Source of the DNA: an uncultured Bacteroidaceae bacterium
GTDB taxonomy: Bacteria > Bacteroidota > Bacteroidia > Bacteroidales > Bacteroidaceae
DNA: 35,822 bases
Assembly: GCA_905235565.1 (NCBI GenBank)
Contig: CAJOLR010000016.1
Location: 1 to 35,822, forward strand
Reading direction: 5' to 3'
The notes under the pieces were generated by a model, which was not told where the DNA came from, did not search any database, and saw only the letters and a program-made list of their open reading frames with translations. Numbering within the stretch: the stretch's first letter is position 1; each line of letters starts with the position of its first letter. Both the position numbers and the translations under genes were made by a program. This document shows positions 21,597 to 30,295 of this stretch, piece after piece.

Positions 21597-24110
21597 TTAT
21601 ATCGTGACAGCAAGGTCCGTTCCCTCTGTGTTAAGGTCAACGGTGAGCGTTGAACCGGAGGGACACTCCCCATCTATCATTATTTCGGCAATCTTATCCT
21701 CAACGTATGTCTGGATGGCGCGTTTGAGAGGACGGGCACCATACTCACGGCTGTAACCCTTATCTGACAGGAAAGACCTGGCATTGTCTGTTACAGAAAG
21801 TGTATATCCCATACCTGCCAGACGGGACGACAGATGTGAAAGCTCTATGTCCACAATGCGTCCCACTGCCTCACGGTCCAACTGGTTGAATGTTATTATC
21901 TCATCTATCCTGTTTATGAACTCCGGAGCGAAAGACTTGTTAAGTGCCTTACGGATGATATCCTGGCGAGCCAATTCGGTCCCTGAATCGGTTGTTGCGA
22001 AACCGATACCCCGACCATATTCCTGGATCTGGCGTGAACCGATGTTGGAAGTCATTATGATGATGGTGTTGCGGAAATCTACAGTACGGCTCTCACTGTC
22101 TGTCAGTCGTCCCTCATCCATAACCTGCAGCAGGATATTGAATACATCCTGATGCGCTTTCTCTATCTCATCAAGAAGTATGATAGAGTAGGGCTTGCGA
22201 CGTACCTTCTCTGTCAGTTGTCCGCCTTCCTCATATCCTACATATCCGGGAGGCGCACCGACCAGACGTGAAACTGCGAATTTCTCCATGAACTCGCTCA
22301 TGTCAACACGTATCAAAGCATCACTCGTTCCGAACATCTGGTTGGCAAGCTCCTTGGCAAGCAGAGTCTTACCCACACCGGTTGGTCCGAGGAACAGGAA
22401 CGAGCCTATTGGCTTGTTGGGATTTTTCAAACCGACACGGCTTCTGCGGATTGCCCTTGACAAAAGGTCAATAGCCGAATCCTGAGCAATTACTCTGGAT
22501 TTCAGGGTGGGGGCAAGCCCCTTCAGTCGCTCTCCTTCCTCTTGTGCCAGTTTCTGAACGGGTATTCCGCTCATCATGGATACAACCGTAGCGATGTTAT
22601 CATCATCAACAGTTTCACGATGTGTCTTGAGTGACTGTTCCCAGTCCTTGCGCATCTGCTCCAGTTCACCCTCCATAACCTTCTCCTGATCACGGAAACG
22701 GGCGGCAAGCTCAAAGTCCTGACGTGCCACGGCATCATTCTTTCCCTGACGGGTAAAGTCTATCTGATGCTCCTTGTCCTCTATCTCCTTAGGTACGGAA
22801 AGGTTCGAAAGATGTGTCCTGGAACCCGCCTCATCCATGATGTCGATGGCCTTGTCCGGGAATGCACGGTCAGTAATGTAGCGCTGAGCCAGATTGACGC
22901 AGGCCTTAATGGCACTCGGGGTATAAAAAACATTGTGATGTTCCTCGTAATGCTCCTTGATATTTTCAAGTATGGTGAGTGTCTCATCGGGCGATGTAGG
23001 CTCCACAAGTATCTTCTGGAAGCGACGTTCCAAAGCTCCATCCTTTTCTATGGATTTGCGATACTCATCCACAGTGGTTGCGCCAATGCACTGTACCTCT
23101 CCGCGGGAGAGAGCCGGCTTTAGCATGTTGGCAGCATCCATGGAGCCTGGTGCCGAACCGGCACCTATTATAGTATGTATCTCGTCAATAAAGAGTATGA
23201 TATCAGGATTTTTCTTGAGTTCCTGAATAATAGAACGCAGTCTCTCCTCAAACTGGCCACGGTATTTTGTACCTGCCACAACTGCTGCCATATCAAGCGC
23301 AAGCACACGCTTTCCAAACAGCATGCGGGATACCTTACGCTGAACTATACGCTGGGACAATCCCTCGACTATGGCAGATTTTCCGACTCCGGGCTCACCT
23401 ATAAGAACAGGATTGTTCTTCTTACGGCGGGTCAGGATCTGTGACAGACGCTCAATCTCCTTTTCACGTCCCACCACCGGATCCAGTTTGCCTTCCAGGG
23501 CGGCTAATGTCATATCTGTACTGAATGCATCCAGGACAGGGGTTTTGCTGCCTGACTTGGCTACAGTTGCTGTAGATTTGGATTTGCCCGGATCATTCCT
23601 GGATGACGGCATCTCATCTTCATCCTCATCATCCTCATTATCAGTCAATCCCATACCCATCTGAATCTGAGGGGCGGTATCATTTATACGGTCAAGCAAG
23701 TGACGGTAGTCAATCTCATACTCTGACAGTATCCGGGCTGTACTGCTGGAACGGTCACGCACCATGGCCAGAAGCAGATGTTCGGCATCAGCCTCCTCCT
23801 TTTTCTGGAGCCTGGCCTCCAGCATACTGATTTTAAGCAATCTGGTAACTGCTACAGAAAGAACTATCTTCTCGATGGGAACCTTGTCCGCACTGGTATC
23901 GGCAGCATGATACTCAGACTCCAGCCGGATTCTGAGTTCAGACAGATCTACTCCCATCTTGACAAGCAGGTCGATGGCATTGTTATGTCCATCCCTGATC
24001 ATACCCAGAAGCAGATGTTCGGCAGTAACTTCAGAGTGGGTGAGACGCTCTGCCTCCTCTTTTGAGAGCGTCAGTATAGTATTCAGCTTATCTGATATCC
24101 TGTATTCCAT
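21597..24110 (-). CDS. clpC: ATP-dependent Clp protease ATP-binding subunit ClpC
   Basis: 837 residues from the ATG at 24110. The order is a Clp_N double repeat ([13 protein letters not shown] and [13 protein letters not shown]), an acidic linker ([11 protein letters not shown]), AAA+ domain 1 with Walker A GEPGVGKS (about 241-248 counting from the extended start), a UVR-like middle segment ([18 protein letters not shown]), AAA+ domain 2 with Walker A GPTGVGKT, and the Clp D2-small domain. GRGIGF lies in the loop where ClpP-binding Hsp100 proteins carry an (I/V/L)-G-F tripeptide, so it should feed substrates to ClpP. The frame can open with TTG at 24119, but that codon overlaps the -7 promoter box, so 24110 is preferred. 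It is divergent from gyrA. Confidence 0.95.
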   Translation of the reverse strand: MEYRISDKLNTILTLSKEEAERLTHSEVTAEHLLLGMIRDGHNNAIDLLVKMGVDLSELRIRLESEYHAADTSADKVPIEKIVLSVAVTRLLKISMLEARLQKKEEADAEHLLLAMVRDRSSSTARILSEYEIDYRHLLDRINDTAPQIQMGMGLTDNEDDEDEDEMPSSRNDPGKSKSTATVAKSGSKTPVLDAFSTDMTLAALEGKLDPVVGREKEIERLSQILTRRKKNNPVLIGEPGVGKSAIVEGLSQRIVQRKVSRMLFGKRVLALDMAAVVAGTKYRGQFEERLRSIIQELKKNPDIILFIDEIHTIIGAGSAPGSMDAANMLKPALSRGEVQCIGATTVDEYRKSIEKDGALERRFQKILVEPTSPDETLTILENIKEHYEEHHNVFYTPSAIKACVNLAQRYITDRAFPDKAIDIMDEAGSRTHLSNLSVPKEIEDKEHQIDFTRQGKNDAVARQDFELAARFRDQEKVMEGELEQMRKDWEQSLKTHRETVDDDNIATVVSMMSGIPVQKLAQEEGERLKGLAPTLKSRVIAQDSAIDLLSRAIRRSRVGLKNPNKPIGSFLFLGPTGVGKTLLAKELANQMFGTSDALIRVDMSEFMEKFAVSRLVGAPPGYVGYEEGGQLTEKVRRKPYSIILLDEIEKAHQDVFNILLQVMDEGRLTDSESRTVDFRNTIIIMTSNIGSRQIQEYGRGIGFATTDSGTELARQDIIRKALNKSFAPEFINRIDEIITFNQLDREAVGRIVDIELSHLSSRLAGMGYTLSVTDNARSFLSDKGYSREYGARPLKRAIQTYVEDKIAEIMIDGECPSGSTLTVDLNTEGTDLAVTI

Positions 24111-24116
24111 TATTTG

Positions 24117-24124
24117 CAAAGATA
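24117..24124 (-). promoter_or_regulatory. Bacteroidetes -7 promoter box for clpC
   Basis: The minus strand reads TATCTTTG, a full match to TAnnTTTG, ending 6 bp before the ATG at 24110. The usual spacing would put the transcript start at or within 1-2 nt of the start codon, suggesting a leaderless or near-leaderless mRNA. Confidence 0.52.
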
Positions 24125-24274
24125 ATCGGTTTAAGACCGGTTCATTTCATTTTAATCAATAAGATATCAACAAATCATGTGCCATTTCTACATATATGTC
24201 ATAAAGTCTGATTCAAAGCGGAGAATTCTTATTAACACCTCATCAAAAATACGCGCGTAAAGTTGCTTATGAAC

Positions 24275-24293
24275 TAATTTTGGAGTAATTTTG
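24275..24293 (+). promoter_or_regulatory. Tandem -7 promoter boxes for gyrA
   Basis: TAATTTTG occurs twice, at 24275-24282 and 24286-24293, both full matches to TAnnTTTG and within a direct repeat of TAATTTTGGA spaced 11 bp. A TTG at 24262-24264 fits as the -33 element of the second box. The leader to the start codon is about 55 nt. Confidence 0.55.
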
Positions 24294-24352
24294 GATGCTT
24301 AATGCAACAATGCAGTATAAGCTTTGTAGAAGTCTTTAAAAGATAAAGGAAA

Positions 24353-26875
24353 TTGGAAAATCAGGACAGAATTATCAGGGTGAACATTGAGGAGGAGATG
24401 AAGTCCTCATACATTGACTATTCAATGTCAGTGATAGTAGCCAGAGCTCTTCCGGATGCACGTGACGGACTTAAGCCCGTACACCGTCGTATCCTGTACA
24501 GCATGATGCGTGACGGCAACACATCGGACAAGGGATACCGAAAATCGGCCCGTACCGTCGGTGATGTGCTCGGTCACTTCCATCCTCATGGCGACTCATC
24601 AGTATACGGCGCTCTTGTGCGTCTGGCACAGGACTGGATCATGCGTTATCCGCTTGTTGACGGACAGGGTAACTTTGGCTCCATAGACGGAGACAGTCCG
24701 GCCGCCATGCGTTACACTGAGGTAAGGCTCAGGAAGATAGGCGAGGAGATGATGCAGGATATAAGCAAGAATACCGTTGACTTTGTCCCCAACTATGACA
24801 ACAAGGAAGAGGAACCGACAGTTCTCCCGGCTTGCATACCAAACCTGCTTGTTAACGGTTCATCCGGTATAGCCGTAGGTATGGCTACCAACATGCCGCC
24901 GCACAACCTCACAGAGGTTCTGAACGGTTGCATGGCCATGGTGGACAATCCGGACATAACCGTAGATGAACTGATGCAGTACATCAAAGCTCCTGATTTT
25001 CCGACAGGTGCATACATATACGGTATAAGCGGTGTACGTGAGGCATACGAGACCGGCCGCGGCCGAGTGATAATGCGTGCCAAGACAGAGATTGAGGCCG
25101 GCGAGCAGCATGACAAGATTGTAGTGACCGAGATTCCTTACGGAGTAAACAAGGCAGAACTCATCAAGTTCATTGCAGAACTTGTTACAGACAAGAAGAT
25201 TGAGGGTATCAGCAACGTAAATGACGAGTCAGACCGCGAAGGTATGCGTATCGTTATTGATGTCAAGAGGGATGCCAATGCCGGTGTGGTGCTGAACAAA
25301 CTGTTCAAGATGACTTCACTTCAGACATCATTCGGCGTAAATAACATAGCCCTTGTCAAAGGCCGTCCCAAATGTCTGAATCTGCGTGAACTCATCAAGT
25401 GTTTCATAGAGCACCGTCATGAAGTTGTCATCCGTCGCACCAGATATGATCTGGAGGAAGCCAGGAAACGTGCCCATATTCTGGAAGGTCTGATCATTGC
25501 ATCCGATAACATAGATGAGGTAATCCAGATAATTAAGGCCGCCAAGACTCCAAACGATGCCATCCAGAACCTTATGGACCGTTTCGGACTGGACGATATA
25601 CAGGCTAAGGCTATCGTGGATATGCGTCTGCGCCAGCTTACCGGACTTATGCAGGATCAGCTGCATGATGAGTACAACCAGGTAATGGCCCGTATCGAAG
25701 AGTTGCAGAGCATTCTGGATGATCCGGAAAAATGCAAGCAGGTCATCAAGGATGAGATGCAGGCCATCATTGACAAGTATGGTGACGAGCGCAAGACAGA
25801 GATAGTATATGCAAGCGAGGAGTTCAACCCCGAAGACTTCTATGCTGACGAGCCCATGATTATTACAATGTCGCATCTGGGTTACATCAAGCGTACCGCC
25901 CTTACAGAGTATCGTCTGCAGGGCAGGGGTGGAGTAGGATCACGCGGCAGCGACAAACGTGATGAGGACTTCATAGAGCACATATTCACAGCAACCACTC
26001 ACAATCACATACTCTTCTTTACCCAGAAGGGACGTTGCTACTGGCTCAAGGTTTATGATATACCTGAGGGAGGCAAGACCTCAAAGGGCCGTGCCATCCA
26101 GAACATGCTTAACATAGAGCCCGATGATGCAGTAAATGCATATATAGCTATCAAGAACCTTAATGATGCGGAATTCACATCCAACCACTATCTGGTATTC
26201 TGCACTCAGAACGGCGTAATCAAGAAGACAATACTCCAGGATTACTCACGTCCACGTCAGAACGGTATCAACGCCATCAACCTTAACGAAGGCGACAAGG
26301 TGATAAACGTTCTGCTTACCGACGGTAACAAGGAGATAATCATAGCCAACCGTAACGGTCGCGCCATACGCTTCAATGAGAGTACAGTACGCGGCATGGG
26401 CCGTGTATCCACAGGCGTACGTGCCATGACTCTTGATGACGATGGCGTTGATCAGGTGGTAGGCATGATAGCCGTAGATGAGCAGCCCGAGGAGACCATC
26501 ATGGTTGTATCGGAGCAGGGCTACGGCAAACGCAGTGAGATTGAGGATTACCGCAAGACCAACCGTGGCGGCAAGGGCGTAAAGACCCTTAACATAACCG
26601 AAAAGACCGGAAAGCTGGTGTCAATACAGGCTGTAACCGATGATAATGACTTGGTAATCATTAACAAATCCGGTATAACACTTCGTGTTAGCGTATCTGA
26701 TTTCCGTATCATGGGACGTGCCACTCAGGGTGTAAGGCTTATCAATCTTGAGAAGCGAAATGACCAGATAGGTTCCATCTGCAAGGTCGACAGTGAGCCC
26801 ATCGGGGATGTTCCCGTTGAGGGTGGGGAGGAGACAACCCCTGGAACCGCTCCAGAGATGCCTGTGACCGAGTGA
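24353..26875 (+). CDS. gyrA: DNA gyrase subunit A, TTG start
   Basis: 840 residues. GyrA cuts and rejoins DNA as part of the A2B2 gyrase that introduces negative supercoils. The N-terminus [20 protein letters not shown] matches the family. The catalytic Tyr is in AMRYTEVR (Tyr121). The quinolone region reads [20 protein letters not shown]. The C-terminal beta-pinwheel starts near the GyrA box, which here reads QGRGGVG rather than the textbook QRRGGKG, as I recall for Bacteroidetes. The start is TTG at 24353: an in-frame TAA two codons upstream excludes any earlier start, AAAGGAAA is a good ribosome site, and the next ATG would remove conserved residues. The acidic C-terminal tail is short. 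It is followed after 61 bp by a TPR gene. Confidence 0.97.
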   Translation: MENQDRIIRVNIEEEMKSSYIDYSMSVIVARALPDARDGLKPVHRRILYSMMRDGNTSDKGYRKSARTVGDVLGHFHPHGDSSVYGALVRLAQDWIMRYPLVDGQGNFGSIDGDSPAAMRYTEVRLRKIGEEMMQDISKNTVDFVPNYDNKEEEPTVLPACIPNLLVNGSSGIAVGMATNMPPHNLTEVLNGCMAMVDNPDITVDELMQYIKAPDFPTGAYIYGISGVREAYETGRGRVIMRAKTEIEAGEQHDKIVVTEIPYGVNKAELIKFIAELVTDKKIEGISNVNDESDREGMRIVIDVKRDANAGVVLNKLFKMTSLQTSFGVNNIALVKGRPKCLNLRELIKCFIEHRHEVVIRRTRYDLEEARKRAHILEGLIIASDNIDEVIQIIKAAKTPNDAIQNLMDRFGLDDIQAKAIVDMRLRQLTGLMQDQLHDEYNQVMARIEELQSILDDPEKCKQVIKDEMQAIIDKYGDERKTEIVYASEEFNPEDFYADEPMIITMSHLGYIKRTALTEYRLQGRGGVGSRGSDKRDEDFIEHIFTATTHNHILFFTQKGRCYWLKVYDIPEGGKTSKGRAIQNMLNIEPDDAVNAYIAIKNLNDAEFTSNHYLVFCTQNGVIKKTILQDYSRPRQNGINAINLNEGDKVINVLLTDGNKEIIIANRNGRAIRFNESTVRGMGRVSTGVRAMTLDDDGVDQVVGMIAVDEQPEETIMVVSEQGYGKRSEIEDYRKTNRGGKGVKTLNITEKTGKLVSIQAVTDDNDLVIINKSGITLRVSVSDFRIMGRATQGVRLINLEKRNDQIGSICKVDSEPIGDVPVEGGEETTPGTAPEMPVTE

Positions 26876-26936
26876 TTTTAACAACCAAATTAAAATGATA
26901 TAATAATAATGTAAAACCTATAAAACTTTATTCGAC

Positions 26937-28223
26937 ATGAAAAAGCTCATATTTGTTTTGATTGCTGCTCTTGGAGTCTCATGCACATCATATGCGCAGA
27001 TGACAGAAAAAGAGATCAAGAAAGCTACAAAAGAGGCTAAGAAACTTGTAAATGATGCCAAAAAAGAGATGGAGAGGCAGGATGTTGTGGATAAGAGCAA
27101 CGCCAAGCGAATGATTGATCAGGCTATTAAGAACCCATATGTAAAAGATTGGTATCTTACTTGGTATGAAGCCGCCGAAATCTACCATCATTTATACGCC
27201 GAGGAGAAGCTGAAGGCCAATTCACAGCAGAAATATGACACAGTAGGTTGCTACAACAACCTTCTCAAGTGGTATCGTTATGACTTCATAGCCGACTCAC
27301 TGGAACACTCTCCGGCCAATGGTGGAAAAGTTACCAATGAGACCCGCACAAACCATGCCAGGGGCATTTACAACACCGTTGATGACCTGATCCGTGCAGG
27401 TATTTTCTATTTCAACGACCATTCTGATTACAAGAAGGCGTATGAGATGTTTGATACATACTTTACTACTGCCGAGAATGATTTGTGCAAGCAGTACTCT
27501 GACAATGACACCATCTATCATGCCAACAAGGGCTATTTTGCATATTTTGCAGCTCTTTCTGCCTACAAGCTTGAGGATTGGAAGAACACTCTGAGATATG
27601 CCGAGATAGCCAAAGACGATGAGACAAACGGTGAGTTGGCAACAGAGATGATCTGCGACGCTTATGGAATAACTCAGGATACCGTAAAATGGCTTGAGAC
27701 TCTTAAATATGGTATCAATAAGTATCCTACAAAGGAGTTCTTCTATGTAAAGCTCATGAATTACTACAATCTCAAGAACGATCTTACTGCACTCGAGGAG
27801 TTCATCCTGAATATGATTGAGCTGGATCCCGAAAGAGCTGACAACTATTACGTTCTTGGAATCATAGCTCACCAGAACGAGGAGTATGACAAGGCCATTG
27901 AGCAGTATAACATTGCTATTCAAAAGAATCCTGAGCACTATGACGCCATATTTAACCTTGGTCTCTGCATTATGCTCCAGGCCGATGACGAAATGGAGTC
28001 AAAGTCAAATCTGGATTACCGTTCAGCTGCTTATAAGAAAGCCATTCAGGATCAGAAGGACAATTATAAGAAAGCTCTTCCGTACTTCCTGCAATACAGG
28101 GAGGCTAAACCGACATCAGTATCAAAATGGGGAATTCCTCTTCAGGCAATCTATTATAACCTTAACATGACTAAGGAACTCAATGAAGTTGAGGCTCGCA
28201 TGAAGGAAGAAGGAATGCTCTGA
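26937..28223 (+). CDS. Exported tetratricopeptide-repeat protein
   Basis: 428 residues with a signal peptide (MKKLIFVLIAALGVSCTSYA, cleavage probably after TSYA). A lysine-rich helical segment follows (EKEIKKATKEAKKLVNDAKK). The later part has TPR units, most clearly ADNYYVLGIIAHQNEEYDKA, then IEQYNIAIQKNPEHYDAIF and NLGLCIML. TPR proteins are scaffolds for protein binding, so the place of action is probably periplasmic. There is a Cys at position 16, but the context SCTSYA does not make a convincing lipobox. It follows gyrA in the same direction, as I recall for other Bacteroidales, and ends at a strong terminator, so the two probably form an operon. No enzyme motif is seen. Confidence 0.88.
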   Translation: MKKLIFVLIAALGVSCTSYAQMTEKEIKKATKEAKKLVNDAKKEMERQDVVDKSNAKRMIDQAIKNPYVKDWYLTWYEAAEIYHHLYAEEKLKANSQQKYDTVGCYNNLLKWYRYDFIADSLEHSPANGGKVTNETRTNHARGIYNTVDDLIRAGIFYFNDHSDYKKAYEMFDTYFTTAENDLCKQYSDNDTIYHANKGYFAYFAALSAYKLEDWKNTLRYAEIAKDDETNGELATEMICDAYGITQDTVKWLETLKYGINKYPTKEFFYVKLMNYYNLKNDLTALEEFILNMIELDPERADNYYVLGIIAHQNEEYDKAIEQYNIAIQKNPEHYDAIFNLGLCIMLQADDEMESKSNLDYRSAAYKKAIQDQKDNYKKALPYFLQYREAKPTSVSKWGIPLQAIYYNLNMTKELNEVEARMKEEGML

Positions 28224-28245
28224 TAAAAATTCCGCACAATATAAT

Positions 28246-28277
28246 AAAAAGACCTTTGCTTATGCGAAGGTCTTTTT
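28246..28277. terminator. Strong terminator after the gyrA-TPR operon
   Basis: AAAAAGACCTT (28246-28256) pairs with AAGGTCTTTTT (28267-28277) around a short loop. A- and T-tracts on both sides make it usable from either strand; it ends the rightward operon. Confidence 0.88.
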
Positions 28278-28397
28278 ATTTATGATAGGGAGTGACTACA
28301 TTCCTCTATTTAACATAATAGTTATTATGCAAATTTTCAGGACAGCGGGAAGAATAACCAGTTTAGTTGAATAATGTCAAGACGCGACAAAAATTAA

Positions 28398-28417
28398 GGG
28401 CGTTATAATTAACGCCC
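28398..28417 (-). terminator. Hairpin terminator at the end of the bat operon
   Basis: GGGCGTTA (28398-28405) pairs perfectly with TAACGCCC (28410-28417) around a 4-bp loop, with a T-rich tail on the minus strand (TTAATTTTT). It is 26 bp after the small DNA-binding gene, so it is the likely 3' end of the leftward bat transcript. Confidence 0.72.
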
Positions 28418-28442
28418 AAAAACTGATGATTCTAATTGATTC

Positions 28443-28697
28443 TTACTTCTTGGATTCTGCAATTATCTCAAGAGCTCTATCCAGAACTGTCGTATCATCC
28501 AGGACAACGCATCCTCCGTTTGGTCCCGGTTCAATATGGAAACCTACAGCTGAACCTTTCTTGTAGTCTGTACCTCCAAAGAAGTTCCTTACTGTCTCTA
28601 CATCAATATTCAGCTCATCGGCAATTCTATGGATACTGCCCTCCGGAAGTTGCGCCTTGATCTGGCGCAGTTCATTGAATGTGATTAATCTGGTCAT
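28443..28697 (-). CDS. Small putative DNA-binding protein
   Basis: 84 residues from the ATG at 28697 (MTRLITFNELRQIKAQL); an ATG at 28703 adds two residues. The first half contains a helix-turn-helix-like segment, SIHRIADELNIDVETVRNFF. The second half, HIEPGPNGGCVVLDDTTVLD, is highly typical of a small Bacteroidales protein family annotated only as DNA-binding. The gap to the PAP2 gene upstream is 42 bp without a clear promoter box, so it may be the last gene of the bat operon. Its target is unknown. The sequence is compact and well conserved in style, so the gene is probably real. Confidence 0.8.
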   Translation of the reverse strand: MTRLITFNELRQIKAQLPEGSIHRIADELNIDVETVRNFFGGTDYKKGSAVGFHIEPGPNGGCVVLDDTTVLDRALEIIAESKK

Positions 28698-28739
28698 AAG
28701 CATAAAAATTAGGTTATTATCAAATCAGTAATAAATATC

Positions 28740-29456
28740 TCAATTAAACACGACTCCTTGCTTTATACAAGAGCCTATCAGAATAAACGAGCATGTTCCA
28801 TAAAGAACACACAGAAACGCACAGACATCACTACGCATGAATCCTGACTTAGTGTACATCAAGTCAGAACCATGTATATGTATCCGATTCCGATCCTTGC
28901 GTGATACAATATAATAAATCCAATATGTAAGACTGCCTGCCAGGCATCCGACAATTGCACCTACAAGTATATCACCTAAAAAATGAGCACCTAAATAAGT
29001 CCTTATAAATGAGTTGGTTGCAGCCCATAGTAAAACAGAAAGGCTGAACAGCTTGTCCCGGACAAGCCAAATAAACAGAACTGCCAGACCGAATGAATTT
29101 GCCGCATGTCCTGAAAAGAAACCATATAGCCCTCCCCGATAACCGTCTACTGTATCCACCATATTTAATATATATGGATCTCTGCCGGGCCTGAGCCTTT
29201 GAAAAAGAGGTTTGAAAACCGATGAAGACAACTGATCGGTCAGCAAGACAGTGATAGCCACAAGACATAAGACCAAGAGCAGTCTCTTGGTGTTTATATT
29301 CCTAATTAACAATAAGATGGAGGCAATTGCAAGCGGAATCCAGATATAGAATGAAGTATACAGGGAAGCCACGCCATCCCAAAAAAGGGAATCGCTGCCG
29401 TTAACTGACAGCGTGGCTAATCTGTCTGTCTCTATGAGACCTGATACTTCAGTCAT
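28740..29456 (-). CDS. PAP2-family membrane phosphatase
   Basis: 238 residues with about five or six membrane segments (e.g. YIWIPLAIASILLLI, LLLVLCLVAITVLL, SLTYWIYYIVS). The three phosphatase motifs are visible: KPLFQRLRP for K-x6-RP, FFSGHAANS for PSGH with the Pro replaced by Phe, and IRTYLGAHFLGDILVG for the (S/R)-R-x5-H-x3-D motif. This family removes phosphate from lipid phosphates such as phosphatidic acid, phosphatidylglycerol phosphate or undecaprenyl pyrophosphate; the substrate is not determined here. It starts 10 bp after batE, so it is almost certainly co-transcribed with the bat genes. The PSGH change occurs in other Bacteroidetes enzymes, as I recall, and need not mean loss of activity. 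Confidence 0.9.
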   Translation of the reverse strand: MTEVSGLIETDRLATLSVNGSDSLFWDGVASLYTSFYIWIPLAIASILLLIRNINTKRLLLVLCLVAITVLLTDQLSSSVFKPLFQRLRPGRDPYILNMVDTVDGYRGGLYGFFSGHAANSFGLAVLFIWLVRDKLFSLSVLLWAATNSFIRTYLGAHFLGDILVGAIVGCLAGSLTYWIYYIVSRKDRNRIHIHGSDLMYTKSGFMRSDVCAFLCVLYGTCSFILIGSCIKQGVVFN

Positions 29457-29466
29457 TCATACTGTT

Positions 29467-30270
29467 TTAAATGATTTCCATTACATTAACCGGTATCCAA
29501 CCTGTATTTCCATCCTCTAACCTTATCTCTACCCACTCTTTCATGGAAGAATCCAGTATCTGAACCTTTCTTCCTTCATGAATTATAAACAGGTCTGTAC
29601 CGTTACCACTGGGAGTACTCTTAACCGTAACACTCGGCGACATTATGATTGCTGTATCACGATTACGGATATTTCCCATCTGTGTAGTAGCGAAGGTAAT
29701 GGATAAAATGGATAAAAGCAAGAAAATAACGCCAAAAGAAAAAGATAATTTACGTACTCCCCGTTTCTTTGAAAGCAGGAGCACACCGGTCATTAAAATA
29801 GCTAATGTAAAAAGTACAATAGTAAGCACTGCCCACCCGTTCACGTCAAGTACTGCCAGGAGTTTCTTAAACCAAACTACTATAAACAACTGATTTACAG
29901 GGCTCACCTTATCAACAGTCTTAGTGCGGGCCAACTCTATGTTAAAACGGATATCCGGATCTGAAGGATCTATCAGATATGCCCGCTCATAACACAGTAT
30001 AGCCTTGGCTATCTCATCTCGCTTTAGCCAGCAGTTTCCAAGGTTCATATATAGAGTGGCATTAACGCCCTGATCAGCAATTATAGACTCATATATGGAG
30101 ATGGCTTTAAGATAATCACCTTGTATATAAGCGCTATCAGCATCAGACAATGTAGGTACAAATGACACTTGAGCTGAATCAGCCACAATACGGGTCATTC
30201 CACTCTCCTCTTGTGCAACTGCCGGAACAGCAAACAATACTACCAGCAATACACCTGTTATCTTCTTCAT
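29467..30270 (-). CDS. batE: BatE, TPR and SH3-domain membrane protein
   Basis: 267 residues from the ATG at 30270, which begins a signal peptide (MKKITGVLLVVLFAVPAVA); the frame opens at 30288 but that adds residues before the signal. TPR units follow (GDYLKAISIYESIIADQG, NATLYMNLGNCWLKRDEI, KAILCYERAYLIDPSDPDIR). Two membrane segments come next (WAVLTIVLFTLAILMTGVLL and FSFGVIFLLLSILSI). A C-terminal SH3-like domain ends the protein (VTVKSTPSGNGTDLFIIHEG, KEWVEIRLEDGNTGWIP). This order is typical of BatE, the last of the Bacteroides aerotolerance genes. Its role is thought to be in envelope stress tolerance together with BatABCD. It is 25 bp from batD and 10 bp from the PAP2 gene. Confidence 0.9.
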   Translation of the reverse strand: MKKITGVLLVVLFAVPAVAQEESGMTRIVADSAQVSFVPTLSDADSAYIQGDYLKAISIYESIIADQGVNATLYMNLGNCWLKRDEIAKAILCYERAYLIDPSDPDIRFNIELARTKTVDKVSPVNQLFIVVWFKKLLAVLDVNGWAVLTIVLFTLAILMTGVLLLSKKRGVRKLSFSFGVIFLLLSILSITFATTQMGNIRNRDTAIIMSPSVTVKSTPSGNGTDLFIIHEGRKVQILDSSMKEWVEIRLEDGNTGWIPVNVMEII

Positions 30271-30295
30271 ATAATAATCAATTATCATTTTTCAA

